64,000 nt of DNA. Origin: Pseudomonadota bacterium (GTDB taxonomy: Bacteria > Desulfobacterota > Binatia > Binatales > Binataceae). Shown here one piece after another: positions 1 through 7,703 of this stretch (within the stretch, counting starts at the first letter, position 1; each line of letters starts with the position of its first letter). A model generated the notes under the pieces. It did not search any database. It was not told the DNA's origin and worked only from the letters and a program-made list of their open reading frames with translations. A program made the position numbers and the translations under genes. Where the stretch lies: NCBI GenBank assembly GCA_021325355.1, contig JAJPHI010000011.1, forward strand, positions 62,001-126,000, written 5' to 3'.

Positions 1-24
1 AACTGTGGCATGCTCCGCTGCAGC

Positions 25-471
25 ATGAGCGTCGTCAAACGCACGTTGCCGCAGCCGATTGGCCTCACGATTTGTGAATTGCTGACGCGCTTCGATGCGG
101 AAGGTCGTTTCGATTTGGTGCGCCTGCTGCGGGTGTGGCCGGAGGTGGTCGGCGAAGGTATCGCCCGTCGCACCGAGGTCGTGCAGCTCAAGTTCAATGT
201 CGCGACCGTAAAAGTGGCGGGCGCGATGTGGCTGCAGGAGCTGAGCCTGATGAAACCGCAGATTCTCGAGCGTCTGCATCAGGTGCTCGGCGCCACGACC
301 ATCAAGGACCTGCGTTTCGTGCAGGGGCGGCTCAGCCGCCGCCAAACTCCACGCTTGCAGCCGCTGGCGCGCGGCCTGCGACGCGCCATCGCCTTGCCCG
401 AACTGGCGGACCCAGGGTTGCGACAGGCATTTGATTCGTTGATTGAAGCGTGGGGGCGCGCTCCGCGCTGA
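25..471 (+). CDS. DUF721/DciA-like protein
   Basis: A 148-residue basic protein with the DUF721 pattern: a W-PEVVG-IA-T stretch, an alternating hydrophobic strand followed by W-QEL, and a closing I-DLRF-G motif. DUF721 proteins related to DciA load or assist the replicative helicase in many bacteria that lack DnaC; applying that role here is inference from family. The frame opens at an earlier ATG (position 10), but the ATG at 25 gives the N-terminus more usual for the family; neither has a clear ribosome binding site within the window. It lies alone upstream of a secreted protein gene and is followed by a small hairpin. Confidence 0.72.
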   Translation: MSVVKRTLPQPIGLTICELLTRFDAEGRFDLVRLLRVWPEVVGEGIARRTEVVQLKFNVATVKVAGAMWLQELSLMKPQILERLHQVLGATTIKDLRFVQGRLSRRQTPRLQPLARGLRRAIALPELADPGLRQAFDSLIEAWGRAPR

Positions 472-486
472 TCCAGAGAGATGGTT

Positions 487-513
487 GGGAGCGCTGTAAA
501 CTCTCGCGCTCCC
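487..513 (+). terminator. Short hairpin after the DciA-like gene
   Basis: A 7-bp inverted repeat (GGGAGCG / CGCTCCC) with a 13-base loop lies 15 bases past the stop codon. There is only a weak pyrimidine tail, so it may be a weak terminator or a chance stem. Confidence 0.3.
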
Positions 514-539
514 GCTGCGTCTATTAAGGAGGAACGAGG

Positions 540-935
540 ATGAAAAAACGGTTTGGTTGGAAACAGGTGGTGGCGACCGGGATGATGAGTCTGTTCGCGG
601 CTACGGCTTCGGCGCAGATGGCGCAGGCGCCGCCGGTGCCCAATGCACCGCATCCTTATGTCAATCCCAATGCGCCGCATCCCTATGCGAATCCCAGCGC
701 GCCGCATCGCTATTACGACAAGCATCACCCCTACGCCACGCGGTTCGGCGACTTTCTCGACAGCCATCCGTCAATCGAATCGGACCTGACCAAGAACCCG
801 CGCCTGGCCGACAACCCGAAGTATCTGGAGGAGCATCCGGAACTGCGCGCATACCTCAAGGATCATCCCGACGTCCGGGCCCAGCTACACTCCGATCCTT
901 ACAGGTTCATGCATCGCGTGCATCACACGCAATAA
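540..935 (+). CDS. Secreted His/Pro-rich repeat protein, unknown function
   Basis: A 131-residue protein with a clear signal peptide (MKK start, hydrophobic core, cleavage near ASA-Q around residue 26). The mature N-terminus carries a 9-residue repeat (NAPHPY-NP type), encoded by a 27-bp tandem DNA repeat. The C-terminal half repeats a second pattern in which HP or NP pairs recur roughly every nine residues between short helical stretches (L--HP-L--L type). A strong AAGGAGG site at 526-532 fixes the start. I do not recognise a characterised family. The histidine-rich repeats could bind metal, which is a guess. It stands alone before the DUF1800 gene, 70 bases away. Confidence 0.7.
   Translation: MKKRFGWKQVVATGMMSLFAATASAQMAQAPPVPNAPHPYVNPNAPHPYANPSAPHRYYDKHHPYATRFGDFLDSHPSIESDLTKNPRLADNPKYLEEHPELRAYLKDHPDVRAQLHSDPYRFMHRVHHTQ
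642..722 (+). repeat. 27-bp tandem repeat, about three copies
   Basis: Units at 642-668, 669-695 and 696-722 are in frame and encode the nine-residue NAPHPY-NP type repeat of the secreted protein. The first two units differ at a few positions and the third has diverged more. Confidence 0.75.
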
Positions 936-1005
936 AGGCTGCGCGCTTCCGCGCCTCGCGGCAGAAGAGTAGTGGGCCGCCCGGGGGCACGATGGAATAA
1001 TCGAG

Positions 1006-2556
1006 ATGAGCGCGATTGGCGTCGCAAAACAGCCGCTGCACTTGGTTAACCGTCTTGCCTTCGGTCCACGCCCCGGCGATCTCGAGACTGTCGCGCGCCT
1101 GAAGCCGCAAGCGTGGCTGGCGCAGCAGCTTCATCCGGAGTCTTTGCCCGAGCCGCCGGCGCTGACCGAGGCTATCGCGCAGCTCGATACGCTGCGGATG
1201 ACGCCGCCCGAGCTTTTCGCCCAGTTTGGACCGCCGATGGCGGTGATGGGCGTCAAGCCGGATCCGGCGGTAGTCAAAGCCGCGCGCCGGGCCGCGCGCG
1301 TCGTGGTTCAGCAGGCGATGGCGGCGCGGGTTTATCGGGCGGTACTCGAAACGCGGCAATTGCGCGAGGTGATGGTCGCCTTCTGGTTCAATCACTTCAA
1401 CATTTTTGCCGATAAGGGCCTCGATTATCTGTGGGTCGGCGCATTCGAAGAGGACGCGATTCGCCCCCATGTCTTCGGCCGCTTTCGCGATTTGCTGGGT
1501 GCCACTGCCAGGCATCCGGCGATGCTGTTCTATCTCGACAACTGGCAGAACACGGCGCCTGACGCTCCCGGCGCGCGCCGTCGCTTCGAAGGAATCAACG
1601 AAAATTACGCGCGCGAGCTGATGGAGCTGCACACGCTGGGGGTCAACGGCGGCTACACCCAGGCCGACGTCACGGCGCTCGCGCATATCCTGACCGGATG
1701 GGGCATCGTACGACGCGAGAACCCGGCGCGACCCAACTTTGCCCGGCGCCAGCGGCGCCTCGCCGCGATGGGCGCGGTGCGCACGCGCGAGGGGTTTTTC
1801 TTCGATCCGACCCGCCACGATTTTGCCGATAAGGTCTGGCTCGGGCGCACGATCCACGGCAGCGGTATCGAGGAAGGCGAGAAGGCGCTCGACGTTCTGG
1901 CGCAAAGCCCGGCGACCGCCCATCATCTGAGCTTCAAGCTCTGCCAGTATTTCGTTGCCGACAATCCGCCCGCGGACCTGGTTGGGCGGCTCGCCCAACG
2001 TTATCTCGAAACCGACGGCAGTATCCGCGAAGTACTGCTCGGCCTCTTTGCCAGCAGCGAGTTCTGGGACCTCGGCCATTACGCGAACAAATTCAAATCA
2101 CCTTATGAGTTCGTGATTTCCGCCGTGCGCGCGACCGGTCTGCCGGTGCGCAATGTCCAACCGTTGATCGGCACGATGGCGATGCTCGGCATGCCGCTTT
2201 ACGGATGCCAGACGCCCGACGGCTACAAAAATACCCAGGATGCATGGCTCAATCCGGACGCGATGATGATGCGGCTGAGCTTCGCCGCGGCGCTCGGCGC
2301 CGGCCGGCTGCCGATCGACCGTCCGCCGACGGATTTCATGACCGACAATCCCCGTCATCCACCCCGCGCCCTCCTCGAGCGAACCGGGATGGCCGCCGAC
2401 GACGGGATTGCGGCCGAGGCAACGCCCGACCCGATCGAACTGGCGATGACGGTGGGCGACATGTTCTCGGCGCGGACCACGGCGGCCGTCGAAGCGGCGC
2501 CGAACAATCTCCGCGCGGCATTAATCCTGGGCAGTCCGGAATTCATGATGCGGTGA
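1006..2556 (+). CDS. DUF1800 family protein
   Basis: A 516-residue protein matching the DUF1800 family by its opening (HLVNRLAFGPRPGD), the central WFNHFN segment, the NENYARELMELHTLGV motif, the LTGWG segment and the C-terminal YK-TQDAWLNPDA stretch. DUF1800 proteins are widespread, poorly characterised and almost always encoded beside DUF1501 proteins. Here the DUF1501 gene starts 6 bases past the stop, so the two are surely co-transcribed. No signal peptide is visible, so export, if any, may depend on the Tat-signal partner. The start ATG has a short GAATAATCGAG leader without a strong ribosome site. Function is unknown. Confidence 0.88.
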   Translation: MSAIGVAKQPLHLVNRLAFGPRPGDLETVARLKPQAWLAQQLHPESLPEPPALTEAIAQLDTLRMTPPELFAQFGPPMAVMGVKPDPAVVKAARRAARVVVQQAMAARVYRAVLETRQLREVMVAFWFNHFNIFADKGLDYLWVGAFEEDAIRPHVFGRFRDLLGATARHPAMLFYLDNWQNTAPDAPGARRRFEGINENYARELMELHTLGVNGGYTQADVTALAHILTGWGIVRRENPARPNFARRQRRLAAMGAVRTREGFFFDPTRHDFADKVWLGRTIHGSGIEEGEKALDVLAQSPATAHHLSFKLCQYFVADNPPADLVGRLAQRYLETDGSIREVLLGLFASSEFWDLGHYANKFKSPYEFVISAVRATGLPVRNVQPLIGTMAMLGMPLYGCQTPDGYKNTQDAWLNPDAMMMRLSFAAALGAGRLPIDRPPTDFMTDNPRHPPRALLERTGMAADDGIAAEATPDPIELAMTVGDMFSARTTAAVEAAPNNLRAALILGSPEFMMR

Positions 2557-2562
2557 AGAGCG

Positions 2563-3825
2563 ATGATTAAGGCAGGGAAGGGCAGGGCGCTACGTATCGG
2601 ACGGCGCGAGTTCGTGAAGATCGCGGCGGCCGCTTCGGCGCGCGTTCTGCTGCTCGGGACTCACGGCTGGGTGGCGCGCGCGGCGACCGGCGACAGCAGC
2701 CGTAAGCGCCTGGTCGTGGTGTTCCTGCGCGGCGCGGTCGATGGGCTCAACGTCGTCGTGCCCTACGGCGACGACGCCTATTACGAGGCGCGGCCAACGC
2801 TCGCGATTCCGCGCCGCGGCGACGGCGCGGTGGTCGACCTCGACGGCCACTTCGGCCTTCATCCGGCGCTCGCCCCGCTGATGCCGCTGTGGCGCGACGG
2901 CACCCTGGCGTTCATCCATGCGTGTGGATCGCCCGATCCGACGCGGTCGCATTTCGATGCGCAGGACTACATGGAAAGCGGAACGCCCGGTATCAAAAGC
3001 ACGCCCGACGGCTGGATGAATCGTGTTCTCGGCGTCCTACCGGGTCATTCCGCGACCAGCGTCCTCAGCCTGGGCCCAGTCGTGCCGCGGATTCTCAGTG
3101 GACGGATGCCAGTTGCGAATCTGCCGCTCGGGCGTGGGGCGGCGCGCCCGATTGCCCTCGATAATCCCCGCATCGAGCAGGCCTTCGACCGCCTCTATGA
3201 CGGCGCCGATCCGTTGAGCCGCGCTTATCAGCAGGGTCGTCTTGCGCGCGCCCGGTTAATCGGCGAACTGCGCCAGGACATGATCGCCGCGGACAACGGT
3301 GCCCCGTCGCCGGAGGGATTTCCGCAGGACGCCGAGCGCCTTGCCGGGCTGATTCAGCACGATCCGAGCATCCGGCTCGCCTTCACCGCCTTGGGCGGAT
3401 GGGACACGCACGTCAACGAGGGGGCAAGCCGCGGACAGTTGGCAAATCATCTCGCGCAGCTCGGCCAGGGGCTCGCGCTATTCGCGAACCAGTTGGGTCC
3501 CGCGTGGGACGACACCGTGGTGCTGGTGATTTCCGAGTTTGGCCGCACGATGCACGAGAACGGTAACGGCGGCACCGATCATGGCCACGGGAATGTGATG
3601 TGGGTGATGGGGGGCGCGGTGCGCGGCGGCAAAGTTTATGGGAACTGGCCGGGACTGGGACGGGGCGAGCTCTACCAGGAGCGCGACCTGGCGGTCACGA
3701 CCGATTTCCGCGCGCCGATCCTCGCCGTCCTGCAAACTCATCTGGGCTTGACACCCACGCAGCTCGCGACGGTCTTTCCCGATGCGCCGACGACCGCTTC
3801 GACGCCCTGGCTGATCCGCGTTTGA
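2563..3825 (+). CDS. DUF1501 family protein with Tat signal
   Basis: A 420-residue protein with a twin-arginine signal (GRREFVK at residues 13-19, followed by an alanine-rich hydrophobic stretch). It has the DUF1501 hallmarks: a VVFLRGAVDGLN strand-loop, LHPAL-PL, the acidic D--RSHFDAQDYME segment, the GGWDTH motif and the late EFGRT and GTDHGHG motifs. The fold is related to alkaline phosphatase/sulfatase-type metalloenzymes, and the conserved Asp/His motifs look metal-binding. The activity is not established. It is translated immediately after its DUF1800 partner and probably acts outside the cytoplasmic membrane as a folded Tat substrate. Confidence 0.9.
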   Translation: MIKAGKGRALRIGRREFVKIAAAASARVLLLGTHGWVARAATGDSSRKRLVVVFLRGAVDGLNVVVPYGDDAYYEARPTLAIPRRGDGAVVDLDGHFGLHPALAPLMPLWRDGTLAFIHACGSPDPTRSHFDAQDYMESGTPGIKSTPDGWMNRVLGVLPGHSATSVLSLGPVVPRILSGRMPVANLPLGRGAARPIALDNPRIEQAFDRLYDGADPLSRAYQQGRLARARLIGELRQDMIAADNGAPSPEGFPQDAERLAGLIQHDPSIRLAFTALGGWDTHVNEGASRGQLANHLAQLGQGLALFANQLGPAWDDTVVLVISEFGRTMHENGNGGTDHGHGNVMWVMGGAVRGGKVYGNWPGLGRGELYQERDLAVTTDFRAPILAVLQTHLGLTPTQLATVFPDAPTTASTPWLIRV

Positions 3826-3831
3826 GCTCTC

Positions 3832-4785
3832 TCAGGACGTGGCGCGCCGGCGCCGTCGCGGACGCGATCGCCTGGGCGCGACGTCGGCATTCTCGCTCTC
3901 GGCGGCGCAAGGGATCAGGGTAAAGCGCGAGACTTCGGGCCGGCAGTTGATCCGGATGCGTAGCCAGAAGGTCCCCAATCCGCGATTGGTATAGATATAG
4001 AATTCATTGTAGCGGTTGAGTCCCGCACTGTACTGCTGCCCGATTTGCAGAATCGAGCGGATGAGCGACCCGTAGTAGGGAATTCTCACCACGCCGCCAT
4101 GAGTATGCCCGGAGAGCATCACGCCCGGTGCGAACGAGCGCAGATATGGCGCGGTATCGGGATTATGCGCGAGCACGATCGTGCAATCCTCGGGCTTAAG
4201 GCCGCTGAAGGCGCGCGCCGGCTCGGCCCGCCGCGACCATAAGTCGTCGATGCCGACGATGGTGAGCGGCTCACCGCGAACCAGCAGACGCTGATGCTCA
4301 TTGGCGAGCACGCGCGCGCCGCTGGCCTTCAACGCGTCGCTGATCATCGCCGCCGACGCCCAATGATCGTGATTACCAAGAATCGCGAAGACGCCGTGCA
4401 GCGGACTCAACTGGGCGATCGTGCGACTGAACTCGCCCAGATAGCGGCGCATGGTGTCGCCGCCCGAGAAGTAATCGCCGGTCAGGAAGACCAGTTCAGG
4501 TGATTGCGCGTTAATGATCCTGACGGCGTGTTCGAGACGCCGCAGGTCTTCTTCGCGGTCAACGTGGAGATCGCTTATCTGGCAGGCGACCAGGCCCGTC
4601 AGTCCGGGCGTCAATTGACGGACCGGCAGTGCCACCGGCATCACCTGGATGCCATCGATGGTCCGACGCCAGATGCGATGGAGTGGGCGCAGCGCGACCG
4701 GCGGTTTGCGCGGCTGATCGACACGAAGCGACCGCCGGCGCGCGACGCGTGAGTCGTCGAGGGTCCTCAAACCGGCGGTTGCCAT
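3832..4785 (-). CDS. Calcineurin-like metallophosphoesterase (YkuE/YaeI type)
   Basis: A 317-residue protein with the full metallophosphoesterase signature in order: D-L-H (residues 72-74), GD (103-104), GNHDH (137-141) and GHTHGG (226-231). These bind the dinuclear metal centre. Spacing and the short RIPYYGS tail resemble the YaeI/YkuE group, which hydrolyses phosphodiesters in the envelope, for example UDP-diacylglucosamine-like lipids. No convincing signal peptide is seen; the N-terminal 60 residues are arginine-rich. It converges on the DUF1501 gene with only 6 bases between the stops. Substrate is unknown. Confidence 0.85.
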   Translation of the reverse strand: MATAGLRTLDDSRVARRRSLRVDQPRKPPVALRPLHRIWRRTIDGIQVMPVALPVRQLTPGLTGLVACQISDLHVDREEDLRRLEHAVRIINAQSPELVFLTGDYFSGGDTMRRYLGEFSRTIAQLSPLHGVFAILGNHDHWASAAMISDALKASGARVLANEHQRLLVRGEPLTIVGIDDLWSRRAEPARAFSGLKPEDCTIVLAHNPDTAPYLRSFAPGVMLSGHTHGGVVRIPYYGSLIRSILQIGQQYSAGLNRYNEFYIYTNRGLGTFWLRIRINCRPEVSRFTLIPCAAESENADVAPRRSRPRRRRRATS

Positions 4786-4867
4786 CGGTCACACACTTTA
4801 GAACACGCAGACCCGATTGGGGAAGCTGGTTTCACTCTATAAAAGACGAAGCGACGGGCTGTTGGCT

Positions 4868-5683
4868 TCACTGCTTAATCCTTGATTGCTCAGAATGAAC
4901 TATGAATACTCGACCGCTCGGCGAGCGCATGACCTGAATATCCGTTTCGTAGACTGCGCTCAGGCGTTCGCCGGTGAGCGTCTCCGCGGGCGGTCCATAG
5001 CCAGCGCACCTGCCGGACTTCAGTATCAGCACACGATCAGCATAGAGCGCCGCGGCGTTGAGGTCGTGCAGGGTCACGATGATGGTCATGCCGGACTCAC
5101 GGCACAGGCGATGAAAACCGGCGAAGATGTCCGCGACGTGGCGCAGATCCAGATAGGCCGTGGGCTCATCGAGCAGCATCACGCGCGCCTCCTGAGCCAT
5201 CGCGCGGGCGAGGAAGACGCGCTTGCGTTCGCCGCCCGAGACTTCGTGAATCGGCCGGTCGGCGAGTTCGAGCAGATCAAATTGTCGCAGCGCCGCGGCG
5301 GCGACGGCGAGGTCGTGGGCGGTTTCGAGACGGAAGGATCCCAGATGAGGCGCGCGCCCCATCAGGACGATCTCGATGACCGAGTAGGGAAAGGCGACCA
5401 GGTTCTCCTGCGCCACGATCGCGACCGTGCGCGCGAGCTCGCGGCGCTCATAGCGCTCGAGCGCGCGTCCGAAAATCGTGACCGCACCGCGGGTTGGTTT
5501 GAGGGTGCCGGCCAGCACGCGCAGGAGCGTGGATTTGCCCGCACCGTTGGGTCCGAGGATCGCCAGCAGCTCGCCCGGTTGCGCTTCGAGCGAGACGTCG
5601 TGCAGCACCGTGCGTCCGCCATAACCCGCATCGATGGCGACCACCTGTACGGCGGGTGCCGCGTCGGCGCCGGCGCGCTTCAT
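4868..5683 (-). CDS. ABC transporter ATP-binding protein, FecE/BtuD/HmuV type
   Basis: A 271-residue ATPase with Walker A (GPNGAGKST, residues 44-52), Q-loop, signature VSGGER (148-153), Walker B with LDEP (about 168-174) and the H-loop in TLHDLN. The family energises import of cobalamin, haem or ferric siderophores. The chosen ATG overlaps the stop of the permease gene (ATGA), which decides the start over a longer frame opening at 5743. It is the last gene of a three-gene importer operon. A cobalamin substrate is suggested by the BtuF-like partner but not proved. Confidence 0.88.
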   Translation of the reverse strand: MKRAGADAAPAVQVVAIDAGYGGRTVLHDVSLEAQPGELLAILGPNGAGKSTLLRVLAGTLKPTRGAVTIFGRALERYERRELARTVAIVAQENLVAFPYSVIEIVLMGRAPHLGSFRLETAHDLAVAAAALRQFDLLELADRPIHEVSGGERKRVFLARAMAQEARVMLLDEPTAYLDLRHVADIFAGFHRLCRESGMTIIVTLHDLNAAALYADRVLILKSGRCAGYGPPAETLTGERLSAVYETDIQVMRSPSGRVFIVHSEQSRIKQ

Positions 5684-6762
5684 AAGGCCAGCGCGCGCCT
5701 TCCATGGCGCCGCAGGACCCAGATAAAAAACGGTCCGCCGCACAGCGCGGTGATCGCACCGACCGGCAGTTCCGCCGGCGCAATCACGACGCGCGCAATC
5801 AGATCGGCGGCGGCGGTGAACGCCGCGCCGCCGAGAATCGACGCCGGCAGCAGCAGACGATGGTCAGGTCCGAGCAGGCTGCGCAGGACGTGCGGCACGA
5901 TGAGGCCGACGAACGTGATGATGCCGCTGACGGATACCGCCGCCCCGATCATGATCGAGGTGGTGACAAAGATGAGGCGGCGCACGAACGTTACATCGAC
6001 GCCAAGTTCATGAGCGTCGTCGTCGCCGAGGCTCAGCAGGTTCATTTCGTGCGCCTGTCCGAGCAACACGGTAAAACCCGCCACACCGACGATCGCGACG
6101 AGGCCGACCTCGCGGTAGGTGGGAGCTTCGAAGCTGCCCATCAGCCAGAAAATAATGCTGTGGGTGAAGAAGAAGTTGACCACGCTGTTGACCAGCATGA
6201 TGGCCGCGGCCCAGATCGAATTGAAGATCACGCCGACCAGCAGCAGCGTGAACGGTTCGAGCCGGCCTTCGACCTGCGCCAGACGATAGACCGCGGCCGT
6301 CGCCGCCAGCGAAGCGGCAAAGGCCGCCACCGGGACGACCAGGTCAATCGCCGCGACGTGCGCGAAGAGTACGGTCGCAGCGACGGCACCCAGCGCCCCA
6401 CCGCCGGAGATGCCGAGGATGCCGCCCTCGGCCAGCGGATTGCGCACCAGCGCCTGGAGCGCCACACCCACCGCCGCGAGAATCCCGCCGACGATGAGGC
6501 CAATCAGGACGCGCGGGACGCGCACACCGACGAGAATCGCGCGATCGGGACTGGCGGCGTCAGTGAGGGCCCGGGCCAGGTCGATATGCATGCTGCCGCA
6601 GGTGATCGCGATGCCGGCAATGATCACCGTGACCGCGCTCAACCCGCCGAGCGCCGCGACCATCCGCGTGCGCGTCAGATGGGCGCGGAACTGAACGGCC
6701 TCGACGGGTGGCGCCGCGACCCCCGTCGTAGCGGACTCGAATCGGGGAGCGACGCGGTTCAT
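5680..6762 (-). CDS. FecCD/BtuC-type ABC transporter permease
   Basis: A 360-residue integral membrane protein with about ten hydrophobic segments. It has family motifs such as R-PRVLIGLIVGG early on, the QALVRNPLAEGGILGISGGGALGA region (the LGISSGA-type loop), and the C-terminal GLIVPHVLRSLLGPDHR-LLP coupling region that contacts the ATPase. It forms the channel of a cobalamin, haem or siderophore importer. Its start overlaps the stop of the binding-protein gene and its stop overlaps the start of the ATPase gene, both as ATGA, so the three subunits are translationally coupled. Confidence 0.9.
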   Translation of the reverse strand: MNRVAPRFESATTGVAAPPVEAVQFRAHLTRTRMVAALGGLSAVTVIIAGIAITCGSMHIDLARALTDAASPDRAILVGVRVPRVLIGLIVGGILAAVGVALQALVRNPLAEGGILGISGGGALGAVAATVLFAHVAAIDLVVPVAAFAASLAATAAVYRLAQVEGRLEPFTLLLVGVIFNSIWAAAIMLVNSVVNFFFTHSIIFWLMGSFEAPTYREVGLVAIVGVAGFTVLLGQAHEMNLLSLGDDDAHELGVDVTFVRRLIFVTTSIMIGAAVSVSGIITFVGLIVPHVLRSLLGPDHRLLLPASILGGAAFTAAADLIARVVIAPAELPVGAITALCGGPFFIWVLRRHGRRALAL

Positions 6763-7625
6763 TCAGCGCTCAGCCTTGGCTGCGTCGTGCCGAATGCCTC
6801 GGGGTGAATCCGTGCAGCGAGCAGATCGAGCGTCTGATCGATGCGCGGTCCGGGATGGAGCGTCGGATCATCCGGGTAGCCGAAAACGCGATGATGCCGC
6901 ACGGCGGGTAGCGACGGATAACGACTCCAGAAATAACTCGGCGATCCCGGGTCACTGCCCATCTGACCGTCGAGGATGACCTCGGGCGCACTGGCGAGGA
7001 TATATTCGAGGCTCAGCCGAGGCCATGCCTGATCCGACACGGCGCCGATATTGTCCGCGTGCGCGAGGGTCAAAAGATCGTTGAGAAAGTTGTCGCGACC
7101 GACCGCGACGAGCGGTTGATGGCCGACGATCATCAGGACCGATCGCGACGGCCGGCTGCGCAGGCGTTGCGCGGTGGCCGCCAGGCGGCGGCGCAGGTTC
7201 TCTTCGAGCCGCTGGGCGTCGGCGGCGCGCCCGATCGCCGCGCCGATTGATTCGATACTTCGTTCAATTGCGACCACCGAATCGTCGTCCACCATCAGCG
7301 TCGCGATGCCCATCGCGTTGAGCGCGCGAATTTCGCGCAAATCCGAGGAAGTGTTGAGCCCGATCACCAGCGTCGGACGCAGCGCGACGATTGCTTCCAG
7401 ATTCGGCGTCAGGAATGAGCCGATGCGTGGCAGGCGGCGCGCCGCCGGCGGATAATCGCAATACTGCGAGACCCCGACCACCTCGGCGCCGGCGCCGAGC
7501 GCAAACAGGGTTTCAGTCACGGCGGGGGTGAGCGAAATAATCCGCGGGGCGGTCGAGCGCAGGCTTGGTGAGCGCGCGCACGCCGCAGTGATCGCGAGCG
7601 CGGCCAGCAGTAACGGCGATCTCAT
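6759..7625 (-). CDS. BtuF-like periplasmic binding protein of the ABC importer
   Basis: A 288-residue substrate-binding protein with an N-terminal signal (MRSPLLLAALAITAAC). The cysteine may be a lipidation site, though ITAAC is not a canonical lipobox. The body has the helical-backbone TroA/BtuF pattern: RIISLTPAVTETLFALG, VG-S-YCDYPPAA, P-IGSFLTPNLEAI-ALRPTLVI. The CDYP motif is typical of cobalamin-binding members, so vitamin B12 uptake is the best guess, with iron chelates the alternative. A start at 7625 gives a normal signal peptide; the frame continues to 7661. It is first in the importer operon and divergent from the fused ETF gene. Confidence 0.85.
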   Translation of the reverse strand: MRSPLLLAALAITAACARSPSLRSTAPRIISLTPAVTETLFALGAGAEVVGVSQYCDYPPAARRLPRIGSFLTPNLEAIVALRPTLVIGLNTSSDLREIRALNAMGIATLMVDDDSVVAIERSIESIGAAIGRAADAQRLEENLRRRLAATAQRLRSRPSRSVLMIVGHQPLVAVGRDNFLNDLLTLAHADNIGAVSDQAWPRLSLEYILASAPEVILDGQMGSDPGSPSYFWSRYPSLPAVRHHRVFGYPDDPTLHPGPRIDQTLDLLAARIHPEAFGTTQPRLSAE

Positions 7626-7703
7626 ATCGGCGAAAGTATAGCAGGCATCCGCCGATTGCATCGGCGCGGCGAGGTTGATTACTTAGGCGGCGAGGGAATC
7701 TCC

